A stretch of DNA of 64,000 nt, from the NCBI RefSeq assembly GCF_905475345.1, contig NC_066595.1, positions 1,810,001-1,874,000 of the forward strand, read 5' to 3'. Of this stretch, positions 38,301 through 49,188 are shown one piece after another. Made by a program: the position numbers and the translations under genes. The first letter of the stretch is position 1; each line of letters begins with the position of its first letter. Source of the stretch: Vespula vulgaris (Eukaryota > Arthropoda > Insecta > Hymenoptera > Vespidae). The notes under the pieces were generated by a model. That model ran no database searches. It saw only the letters and a list, made by a program, of their open reading frames with translations, and was not told the origin of the DNA.

Positions 38301-39617
38301 TTTGAATTCAAGCACAACTCTATTACTTTGTTCTAATGGATTACATTCCAAATTAGAATTTCATTACATTCCCTCAAATATTATTCTCGTTGAATATGGA
38401 TTTCAGGTATAATAAATATGTGAATATTTTTGCTTCTTTTTTTTTTTCTTTTTTCCTAAAATATTAAAATTAATTGAAAAGTTGAAACGTATATACGCAT
38501 GTATATTACAGGCTGATTATGATTTTTCTGAATGGACAGAAGCATTTAGAATAGCGGGAGGTAATATTTTATCGAGTTCAGGAACAGCAAGTTACAATAG
38601 TTTAGCAGGATGTCCAGCATCTACGTATATGAATACAAAAAATGCAATCAAAGCTGCTATTGAACAAGATTCTATTGGTATAGTGGTAGCTCATTGGTCC
38701 GGAAGTCATCATCTAACTCCTCATCCTTTTGCTTGGATCGGATATTTAATAGCAGCAGGAATGTCGTGGAATTCAAGCACAGATATAGATATAGGAATTG
38801 ATGATAATTATGATATGCCTGAAGTATCCGGATTAATTAGGTATTAATTTTATTTCAATTTATAATATGTTATCTTTTATTATATTAAATTATTAATAAA
38901 ATATTAACTCTTCTGTATGTTATAGGCAAAAACATATTACGAAATTACTAGATATTCACATTTTTCAAGATTCAGAATATAAGATTGGAAGTGCAATTTT
39001 AGAATTAGGCAGATTAGATACATTAGTATTAACCTTAAGTAAAAATCAATCAGCAAAAGATTTGCAACAAATACCTGACAATCGTGGATCTACTTTATAC
39101 AGATTATTGACAGATCCCGATAATGTCAATTTGGAATATCTTTCGGCTGATCTATTTGCTGTAAGTTTTGAGTTATTTCTTCTTTAAAAAATATTAATTT
39201 CTTCATTGAATATTATATATAAAAAAAAAATAAATTATCTTTTCTCTTTAACAGAAAATGACAAAACAGATTAAACGTATCTCTCATTCATTATATGAAG
39301 GAAACTTATCCTCCAAATTTGCATCAATGGAAATTCAAGAACTTCAATTAACAGCTGATTTAATGCTCACAGCTTGTAAAATTGGTCGAACACTAATTGT
39401 TGTGGGTATTAACCCTAACAGTAACATGGGTCTTGCAGTTATCAATTTAGGAGTGTGCAATTTACCACCCACCTTTAGAACTGACATAGCTAATAAAATG
39501 TTAGCACATATAGAACAATATAAAGGTTCTTGGTTACAAAGGCATTTACCTCAAGGCCTTCAAAGCTCATTATTGGTATTAACTAGTACTTTACATAGGT
39601 TTGTACCAGAAACATAA
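35385..39617 (+). CDS. Ankyrin-repeat protein with a GH20 (beta-hexosaminidase-like) domain, probably catalytically dead
   Basis: Twelve exons join in frame: 35385-35411, 35879-35957, 36085-36179, 36258-36412, 36537-36667, 36752-36887, 36966-37347, 37421-37956, 38034-38406, 38512-38840, 38926-39160 and 39255-39617, giving 946 residues. Ankyrin repeats fill about residues 10-230 (LLSCGADPAVQNANGHNAVD, KNTPLHWAVCYGN, AIPLHDAVNRGD). After a Ser-rich linker comes a GH20-type N-terminal region (YYLLWPQPKT) and barrel (EPRFIHRGILLDISPRGRIP at about 445; LDLVPTLDVDS). At about 555-560 active GH20 enzymes have HxGxDE; this protein has YVHVGPRLAS, so the catalytic Asp-Glu pair is missing. There is no signal peptide or membrane segment, suggesting a cytosolic or nuclear protein, like hexosaminidase D. 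I do not know an established name; a scaffold or sugar-binding role is inference. Confidence 0.85.
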
Positions 39618-40381
39618 TTTATTAAAAATTGGGGAAAAAAGATTTGCTGTTTACTTACGAAATGTATGTGTTACGAAGTTCCTCTTATAGAAGACTGTAG
39701 TAAATATTTACAAGATAAGATAAAGTCAAATATGAAAATGTAGTTACAAGTATCTACAAAAAATATTTGCTTACTACAGTAAATTCTAATACAGCAAAAT
39801 TCATCATTAAGTTCATATTAACATTTTTAAGGATTAATATAAGTTATCAAGATGTAATGTATTCATTGACCATACTACAAAAAATCGAAGTTATAAACAT
39901 ATATTTAATTAAATATAAACATATTTACTAATATAATACGACTTTTTTTTTGGTCTGAAATAATACTAATCATTATTAACCATATAAAAAATAAATTAAT
40001 ATAATTAAAGTAAGATTAATTATATAAAAATTAACATTTTTTATAACTATCATACTCATTCACTATACGTGTACTGTGCACAAGTATGACAATAAAAGAT
40101 TAAATTATATTTCTTTCTAAAATAGGTAAGTGATCATATTATTCATCAAAATTAATAACATACTTATAATACTTTGTTTTGTGTCGTAAAATCTACATTA
40201 AAAAAAATATATATATACTTTGAATCTCTAAAATAATATTTATGTACAATTTTTATTATTTATTTATAAAATTATGAATAAAAAATGTATATATATATTA
40301 CACATATATGTTAAATTACACAATATATTAAGTTATTTTTACATAAGATATACATTGTATATATGTTAGAAACAAACACAT
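39618..40381. other. Convergent 3' region between the ankyrin-GH20 gene and FAM177
   Basis: AT-rich DNA without coding potential; it should carry both 3' UTRs. I see no structured element beyond short TA runs. Confidence 0.7.
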
Positions 40382-40997
40382 TTAATTCTTTGGTGGATTT
40401 GTAATATTAATTAAATTATTTCTGTTCTGATTGTTCCATCCACCCATTTCTAAATCGTTCTTATGAATTATCTCATTTTCTAGAGCTTGTAATCTATGAA
40501 ACTCATCAATTTCAAATTGATATTTAGGTGTTGTAATACCAAAAAAATTTGCGAGCCATTCACCAAGATAATCACAACCATCCAATACTTTTGTACCAAC
40601 CCAGGTTGTTTTATACCAAGTCCAAGGTAACCAATTAAGAGTATGCTACGAATCAACGAATTTATATTTATTAAAAGAAAAATATGGATAATGTTATATT
40701 ATAAATTATACGTGTTTAATTACCGGATCGATTTCAGCTACAACTTTAGTTTCTTGCGTCTTATCTACTTCATCTTCTGAAGAATATTCTTCTAAATCTC
40801 CATCAGAAAAATGCAATATTCGTTTTGGACGTTTTTTTGCATTAGTTTTGCACTAAAATTTGTGCGTTTATAAATATTATAACCTAACACTATAAATTCG
40901 CGAGGTACATCTGAACATATACTTGCGTGTCGAATACCACATTCTCCTGCAAGACCACATCATTTAAATCACTTTCCTTCTTTTCTTCGTTCGCCAT
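40382..40997 (-). CDS. FAM177A1: FAM177 family protein
   Basis: Three exons in phase 0 (40997-40923, 40852-40724, 40645-40382) encode 155 residues. The conserved FAM177 core is complete: KRPKRILHFSDGDLEEYSSE, then an acidic stretch with DEVDK, DPHTLNWLPWTWYKTTWVGT and DGCDYLGEWLANFFGITTPK followed by YQFEIDEFHRL. Vertebrate FAM177A1 has the parallel RRIIHFVSGETMEEYSTDE ... FLGEKIASVLGISTPKYQY. Vertebrate family members are associated with the Golgi; the molecular role is little known. The Trp-rich middle could sit at a membrane surface. The gene stands tail-to-tail with the ankyrin-GH20 gene, 765 bases apart. Confidence 0.9.
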
Positions 40998-42159
40998 AGT
41001 TTGACACACATTACACAGTGTCTCAAGTGTCATTTCTTAGTCATGAGCAGAAACAACGTCCTTGTAACATATGTATACTCTTCACGCATGCGTATAATAA
41101 GTAAATAATGTCCGCGCTACTTTCTATACATACACACACACACACATTTAGATATATATAATAGTATTACACAGTAATTTGAATTAATTGCATGATTTGC
41201 AAAATACACTAATCGAATATACTAATTATTCAAGAAATTATTATTATATTAAAACAATTAGATTATAATATCAGATCAATTAATAGAATGATTAATGAAT
41301 CGTAATATCAATATTGAACGCGCCATTTTTAAACAAAGATTTAAAAAGCGTGTCAAACCTGTATATGAAAGTGTTTTTCTTTTTCCATTGCAACTCGGTT
41401 TTCTTTAACAAGTAACAACAAGTTTACTATTAACTAGTGTCTACTTTCCATTATCATTTTACTTTCTATGCTACTTCTTCATGCTACTGCTGTCTATATT
41501 CTATTTTTTGCATTCAAATATCTAACACACTCCGAGAAAGAAAGTCATAGAGTGATGCAAAAAAACGACACATCATTTGATCCGGTTCTTTCTGTTAATT
41601 TTACGTTCTATCTATTCTGACATATTGATTTAGAAATTGTTTCCAATAAAAATTTTATAATTCATCGTTCGTTTAGGATTAAAAGAGAGATAACATCAAA
41701 GTCACATATCGATTTCGTTTTTTAGTAGTATCGAAACGTAGTAAAACGCGCTCTATTCAAATTGACTTGATCAATTTTCAAACAGCATGCACTTAAATGC
41801 ATACGTGCCTGCATGCACATACACTAGAAAGTATTTGAAAGAAAATTAACGAATATATACACGTATATTGTGTGGGCAAAGTATAAGCTATAAGAAAATA
41901 CAAATTTTACTATTGGAAAAAAAAACAATTTTTTGAAAATATATAATGTAACAAAAATATAGTATAAGATAAAGGATAAATATGTAGTAACAATTATCTT
42001 ACTGACCTATTACTGAGAACTTGTAAAAGTAAAGAATTAAGACAAGCTAACTCTTACTCTCTATGCTCTGTATGGTCAAGACCCATCCGGTGTCCCATCA
42101 ATATGTGTACTTCAAGATCGCTTTTACCTTTCTAGGAAGGAGGGACATCTCTCAAGAGG
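40998..42159. other. Divergent intergenic region between FAM177 and the secreted-protein gene
   Basis: No coding sequence. It contains a short (CA)n run near 41131-41146 and AT-rich unique DNA, and ends in the core promoter described next. Confidence 0.6.
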
Positions 42160-42193
42160 TATAAAACAGTAAGCAGCAGATTTGTACATCAGT
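42160..42193 (+). promoter_or_regulatory. TATA box and arthropod initiator
   Basis: TATAAAA at 42160-42166 is followed by TCAGT at 42189-42193. If A at 42191 is +1, the TATA box begins at -31, the canonical spacing. TCAGT is the arthropod initiator. The predicted 5' UTR is 76 bases. It is the only clear TATA plus Inr pair at the right spacing that I found upstream of a gene in this window, suggesting strongly regulated, tissue- or stage-specific expression. Confidence 0.75.
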
Positions 42194-42266
42194 GTGTGCA
42201 GTTCCATCTTAGTTAGTAAAGAACTATACTTTTAAACTTTTTATTCCATAATTAATTCTTATCAAG

Positions 42267-43674
42267 ATGCCAAAAACAAGATTGGTAAGTAGACAAATAA
42301 TATCGATACATACAAATATTTTTTTCTTCTCAATAAAATAAGTATATTATAAGATTATTATTTTTGTAGTATAGAATATTCACGTGTTCTATCCTTATGG
42401 TTCATACAGCAGCATCCACTGGCAGTATGTATTTTTTTGTTTACTAATCGATTATTTTATCAATGTCTAATATTAATAATAAATTAATTTAACAAATAAT
42501 TTTTATAGATTACTATTTTAAACCGGATGATAGATTTGAACCTAACAAACATATTTTCAATGGAAGGTTTATGCCTGGAGATAACATAAACCAAAAAAAT
42601 ATTAATAATTACGATATAGAAAATCAAGAAAGGGATTATGCATTTAATGGCAGAATAAATAAAGCGAATCTTGAAGTCAGTAATTTACCTTTACTTACTC
42701 ATTCGACTGATAATAGATTGCCAGGACATATGGACACAAATTATGAAAATCATAATAACAATTTGAATCTTATAAAAGAACATCTACCTTATCATTTTCA
42801 AAAATACTCTAGTAATAGTAACAATACAGAGTTTGATTCTGGAAAATACAGACATCTAGATTCATCTCAATATTCAAATGATCACCATCAGAAAGGATCT
42901 TCTCATACTGATTTTATATCTGGAAGCTATTCTACTGGAGTCCCATCATCGTATGCTCCTATAAGATACGAACAAGGTTCTGACACATCTATGGTAGATG
43001 ATACTTATATCAATAATGATCATCAACAATTCTATGGAAAACAAAGAGGTAATACATTTAATTCCAAAGGAAAATATAATTACGAAGATGATGCATTAAA
43101 TATATTTTCACCTGATATATTTTATATGCAAGATCATAAGATCAAAGATCAAAATCAAGGTTTAATTCAAAACCAAGACATATCTTTTGCTGATTTACCA
43201 ACCTCTGTATCAAATAATTATAATTCTAACACACATGGTAAAAAAATTAATTTTTATAAGTTGGAAAGACCAGTTAATTATAGAGGAATCAAATACTCAT
43301 CCACTCATCCTTCTAAGAGTAATTTAAATCATATAATAAAGGGACATAAGAATAATCATCTTCCTAATAGTTATGCAAAAGATAATGGGAAAGCAATAAT
43401 AATTAAAATTGGTGGCTCCAGTATTTATCCTAGATATGTTTATTCTACAAGATTTTATCCTAATACTAAAGGTGATGTAAATAGAGGTTATAAAAAAAAA
43501 CGTAATAATTTCTTAAATAGGCCACGGAATAATCCAGTATCTATTCATTCGCTAAATTTCAGTCATAATAATGACAATATTAACAATAATTATGATGATT
43601 CTGAATCTTCTGAATTATATAATAGAAATACTGAATATACAGACAGTATGAGAACAAATGCATTTGCTACGTAA
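42267..43674 (+). CDS. Secreted Asn/Tyr/Ser-rich low-complexity protein, unrecognised
   Basis: Three exons (42267-42284, 42370-42424, 42509-43674) join to 412 residues. The N-terminus MPKTRLYRIFTCSILMVHTA followed by ASTG looks like a signal peptide cleaved near residue 22-24. The mature chain is hydrophilic, rich in Asn, Tyr, Ser, His, Asp and Lys, with recurring small motifs (NGRF/NGRI, SGKYRH, SGSYSTG, YSSTHPSKS) and almost no Cys; one more hydrophobic segment, AIIIKIGGSSIYPRYVYSTR, lies near residue 310. It has no recognisable domain. Composition and the TATA promoter would suit a cuticle, silk, egg-shell or gland product, but this is a guess. AATAAA at 43733-43738 is a good polyadenylation signal. 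The stop is only about 150 bases from the convergent ARMC9 stop. Confidence 0.75.
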
Positions 43675-43732
43675 ATCTACGTACTCTTGATCGAAAAACT
43701 GTTAAAAAAAATTTATTTTTTATAAAATTTAA

Positions 43733-43738
43733 AATAAA
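43733..43738 (+). terminator. Polyadenylation signal of the secreted-protein gene
   Basis: AATAAA 59 bases after the stop codon. It lies about 90 bases beyond the opposing ARMC9 stop, so the two 3' UTRs probably overlap. Confidence 0.6.
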
Positions 43739-43826
43739 TTTTTTGTTAAGTAATTGAATTTTTATTATTCGCTATCATTTGTTTATAGTTTCATATTTTC
43801 AGTCGTGTTATACGCACGCATGCACA

Positions 43827-46800
43827 TTAATGTAAGCAAGGAGGCGTTCTTGAAATTTTTGGTTTAGCCAAGAATGCTTCTTCTTCTTTATAGCATTTAA
43901 ATTTGATTGCATTGGTAGCATTATCAAGTAATTTGTCGTCATCATTGTTTATGTTATTCCTACAAAATGATTAAGACTTAGCGATTAAGAATATTTTTAT
44001 AATAAATATTTTACTTAATAAAATATGAAATAAAGAACCTTCAACTTAAGGAGACAATTCATATACGTAAAATCGTGGAATTTATAATGTCAAAAAATGT
44101 ACAAAAACAAAATTTATAATGATTTCATTATTTCTCACTCACAATGATGCAATACTGCTGAAGTTTTCTAGTTCTGTAAACACAATCCAAATTTGTACGT
44201 CATTGTTGTATATTATAATTATTATACATCTAATATATGATAATATATAAGATCTACGATATTTTTTTTTAAGTTATATATATATAAATATTATTAAAAA
44301 ATATAACAACCATACCTTTTTTATTTTCTTGTGCAGATTCTAAAGTCATTGAAGATGATATTGTCATTGTACTACTTTCTCTAAAAAAAGAAAAAAAAAA
44401 AAAAAGAAAAAAATATTATATTAATAATAGAGGTAATAATAAAAATATATAATTTAAAGTGATATGATGTAATATAATAATATATAATAAATTAAAAAAA
44501 AAATATTTCAGAGTTTTACATCATATCAACTTGATAATTTTTATTTGATTATTGACACACTTGGAAGTTTGATTTTCATATAAATATACTGTAAGATCAT
44601 CGGTCACAGTTTTCTTTAAATAATTTTGCTTAAATGTGCTCATTTTTTTAGAATTTGGATTAGTCAATCCTTTGTCATTTTGTTTTTCTTCTTCTGCATA
44701 TTGTACATTCACTGTATTATGTTTTTTAGATACACAAGCTAAATTTGTCATATTTTCACCAAGATTGTTTGATACATTATCTGACACAATTTTTTCAGTA
44801 TGTTTATAACAAATCATATTAGATTCACTAGACAATTTTATTGTTTGTGAAGTATTGTCAAAATTATTTGTACGTTTTTTATTTGGGACTATTTTGCTTT
44901 TAGATAATTTCAACATACTATTATTTTGATTAACTAATTTATCTTTGCTTTTTTCTCTTTTTTCTTTCCATGTGGATCTTTATTAATCAATTAAAATCAA
45001 AATAAATCAATATAAACTTATAGTCAAATATAAAATCTATAATTATATGAAATAAAAATTGCAATCAGAAATACCTTGGAACATGTTCAAGTAATGTCAA
45101 ACTAGTATTACTACAAGATTGATTATGTTTCTTATTGCTTTGTACAGGCAGTAATTTTGTATCAGAGGATTTTGCCAAGACTTTATCAATAACTATAGAT
45201 TCTTTCTGAAATAAATCTGGTGTAATCATGTAACATGTTGACAACAATACTTCCCCATATAATTCTGCTTTATGATTTTTAACAGGATCATCCTCCTCTA
45301 ATTCATTTTCCAATACATCAAATTCTTCCTACAAATTTTAATATTACTTAGAAATATAATTATTGTGATTCTAAGAGTATACCTACATTATCATTATCTG
45401 AAATTGTTTCATCTTCTATGTCAATAGTACATTCACGTTTGTGTACTTTCAAAATGTGTTCCAGATATTTCCTGAAATATTATTAATTATATAAAAAATT
45501 ATTCTATCTTAACATCATAGAATTATCATTTTTTCCTTATACCTCATTTCTCCAATTTTATTCTTACATAATTGTTCTAATATAGATGAAAGATTTACAT
45601 GTTTTGCTTCATTATTTATTTGATCATTTACAAGAAAATTATTTAATGCTCCATTAACATACGGTGATACCTATAATATAAATAATTAATTAATAATATA
45701 CTTGAAAAAATTATTATTCATATTAGATTGATCTACTCACAGAAGGATGATCAACTGCCAGAAGCATTATAAGAGTTGATATAAGTAATGATGCTGTTGT
45801 AGATATTCTAATTTGAGCTTGTTTATGCAATGATAAATTCATCAAAAGAGCTGTTGCATATTTTAATCTATAAAAACTCATTGTATTACTTTCATTATGT
45901 AGATGATAAACCAACCATTCCAGCAGTCCACTATCTATCATATATAGTCTTTGCTGCTTGCGCAATGATAATTTTTGTAAAGTAGACAGTGTCATGTCAT
46001 AAGTGAGAGAATCTATTCCATCGTGGTAGTTGTCATTGAGGCAATTAAATATCTAACACATTTATTACATTGTAACTTCTGTAAACTTTCACATATATAA
46101 ATATTAATGTAAATTTAATACACTTTAATCAAGATATTACATACCACCCTAACTATAGATGAATCCATGGATAAATAATCTCTACCACATTGTAAGGAAG
46201 CAAAAGTATTTAACAATCTAGCTGCAGATTGTTGCAATGGATGTGGCATTGGAACATTTTCTGGTGTTAATAAATACGGTAAAATTGATCTTCCATTATC
46301 ACTGGCAATCTGACCATGTAATCCTAATAAATCTCTACTTATATATTCGTGTATAGCTTCATCACGTTCTCCAGGTTGACTTAAAGTAATTTTCTATAAA
46401 AATATATTCTATTTATTATGTGTATTGCTTTAAAACTACGTAAGGTATATCTGTTACCCATCGTAATGCTTGCAAGAGAAGTAATTTTGTCTTTACGTTT
46501 CCATTTATTAAATGTAATTTAATCTTTTTAAAATCTAACAACTTTGGTGATATATTAATGATATTAAAATTAGGCTGCATATTATCTCGTTTATTTGTAT
46601 CATTGGACTGTTGTACTTTTACCTAAAAATAAATAAAAATGTAGTACATAAAATATGTATCTTAGTAAAATTCTTGAAATTACATACTTGAAATTCATCT
46701 CTTATGTTTTGATTAAATAAATCTGGAAATATTTTCATACAAGATTCTAACATTCCTTGTAGATCCACAGGTTGACCTTTTACTGAATTTTCAAGAACTG

Positions 46801-48510
46801 CTGTTAACTCTGCAGCTATACTTAGAAGTTTATGATAATCTCCATGTAATTTATGAAATCGAGATTTTAATTTTTTATGATTAGAATGAAGATTATATAA
46901 ATGGGATTTTGTTAATGCTAATTCTTGATTATATGGTATTAATTTTGGATTGTGTCTATAAATATTTTGATGATCTGTGTTTTCTACTAAATAATACTGT
47001 GGATAATCTTTTATTAAATTACTCTGTGTCTGTGTACCTCTGCAGAAAATTAAAAAGTTGATTGTAAAAGTGAGTTAATTATATCGAAATTTTTTAGTAA
47101 CATTTTTAGTTTAAATTAAGCTTACTTTGATTCCATATTATATTTTCTTTCATAAGAAATATTAAGTTGTTCTTCACTTTTATCTTCTAAAAAGTCAGGT
47201 ACATCTCTGTCATTCGGCTTAATTGGTACATTATTTTTGGTAACAATTTTTTCTGAATTATCTGTATTAGATATTTTACAAGGAATTGTTGAAGTAGTTA
47301 TATCAATCTCAGACATCTTACTTGATTCAATGTAATTATCCATAATTTCTTCATTCTTTTCACTATCCTATAAAAAATTTAATAAAATTTGCAATTTTTA
47401 TTATATAGATTTTTTTGTCTTATTTTGGATCACACAGATATACCATAGATTCATATTATTTACCTGTACATACTTTGCAATAAATTCTTGCAAATGTATA
47501 GATAATTTTTCTGTCCAAGATTTATTAAGTATTTCACGAAATAATGGATCAGACAATGGATCTTCTATATAAGGTAATGCAAAGAATGCTCTTAATTGAG
47601 TTTCATATTTTAATTCTTTACCATCTGTAGACAAATATTGCTGTAGCCTTGTCATATTTTTGTTAAAATCTTTTTCAAGTTTGGTTGTATGCTTCTGTTT
47701 ATCATTAACGATTGTTATTAGAATTTTATTCTTATTAATGAAATGCAATATAATAAAACAAACAAGTTTTTTTCAAGCATATAATTTCATTACCTCTATT
47801 TCTAAGAAAGAAGAATCCTCTTTAGTAGAGGCTGCTGCAGGTGTGTTTTTGTCTAAATTAAAAAATAAACTAATGTTAATATATCTTTTAAAATATTCTA
47901 AATTTGTACATAAAAAAATAAAAGTTTCTTATTACCTTTATTATGATTTTTTTGTTGGATTAAAATTAACATAGATTTAGGTAAAATGACAAAATATACA
48001 TGTAATTTAAGCGTTAAGATTTTGTACTCTTTACATGTTTTTATACGATCAGGTATATATTTGTTCCATAACTAAAAATAATAAATAAATAATCTCCTGG
48101 ATATTTCTTTGTTAGTTTCAAATTTATTTTAAAGAAATACCTACTTCAAAAAATTTTATAGCATTTCCAAATTTGTAGCTTAGTAAAATTTGTTTACTTG
48201 GTCCCATAACAAAAGATTTGTTCATGATTATAGAATCCTCTAAATTTTTAACAACAACTTTATTGGCTTCTTCGATTAATTTTCCCGCAGTACTATTAAA
48301 ATTACGATTTAGAAGAAACTATAAAAATATATAGAATAAAAATAAATAATATCAAAACATTAATATAACAAAGCACATATATATATATTATTTCAAATAA
48401 ATTTGATAAATAACCTCATTAGTATTTGTTTGATCGAGTTCGAAGAAATTTCTATAAAATCCTTTTTTTAGTTGCTGACAATCATGATCACTTGATCCAT
48501 CATTACACAT
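43827..48510 (-). CDS. ARMC9: LisH and armadillo-domain protein ARMC9
   Basis: Seventeen exons keep frame: 48510-48415, 48318-48145, 48071-47936, 47852-47794, 47694 (or 47730)-47464, 47367-47126, 47039-46688, 46622-46458, 46393-46145, 46052-45741, 45670-45543, 45471-45387, 45328-45075, 44977-44561, 44380-44316, 44173-44143 and 43959-43827, giving 1042 or 1054 residues. Matches to vertebrate ARMC9 include a LisH-like N-terminus (FLLNRNFNSTAGKLIEEANK), LRAFFALPYIEDPLSDPLF, KLLLLQALRW, and the armadillo core TLQKLSLRKQQRLYMIDSGL ... LEWLVYHLH ... YATALLMNLSLHKQ, then VSPYVNGAL. It is longer than the vertebrate protein owing to a Lys/Asn-rich low-complexity insert. ARMC9 is a basal-body/ciliary protein (Joubert syndrome module in humans). 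The terminal four exons restore a tail with FLAKPKISRTPP, resembling the vertebrate KPRAPCTP region. Confidence 0.88.
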
Positions 48511-49188
48511 CTTGATAATAAACAAATATATTCTCGGATTCAGAGATATATTTAATTATTAAAAGTTGCTTATATTTTTTATATTTTTTCTATATTATAT
48601 ATTAAAAGAATATAATTCTTCTTCCACATAAGGCACATGTTGTGTATTCTCAGAAGAGTAATCGTCGTATAAGGAATTGAATTTATGCAACGACATTACT
48701 GATCGATAATACTTCGGTTACACGCCGATGACAAACGTAAAGAAACATTTTATCGTTTATGTAAACACATTGTTATTGTTATTGTTACGTATCCAGTAGA
48801 AACGTTAATGAGTAGAAACCTTAATGAGATAAAAGAAATAGTAAGAATAAAATAACGTATATATCGTGCAAAATTAATATTAGAGTTAATCTAATTTTTT
48901 TCTAAATAGTTTTTTTATATAAATATTATATTCATACAGATAAAACAATTGTTCAATATCTCATCTTTCGATAAAAACAGTATATATTAATTTTTTTTTT
49001 TTTACATGTCAAATGAAACATTTTATTTATATAAAACGTTTTTATACATGTGTATGTGTGTGTGTGTGTTTATATATATATATACATCAAAATAAAATTA
49101 CAGTATAATGACAATAATATGCAATTAATTAATTTGATAATATTTACGATATTAAATAATCTGATTATATGATCGCAATATTGATTAC
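48511..49188. promoter_or_regulatory. ARMC9 promoter and ari-2 3' UTR
   Basis: ari-2 and ARMC9 are head-to-tail on the minus strand only about 680 bases apart, so this stretch must hold the ari-2 3' end and the ARMC9 promoter. A forkhead-type GTAAACA occurs at 48761-48767, overlapping an imperfect X-box (one mismatch). A 33-codon minus-strand ORF at 48696-48595 precedes the ARMC9 start. Confidence 0.45.

Noticed and set aside
44521..44560. Stop at 44521 as the end of ARMC9
   Set aside because: Splicing at the GTGTGT donor just before it joins three further in-frame exons whose tail resembles vertebrate ARMC9, so the early stop is probably intronic.
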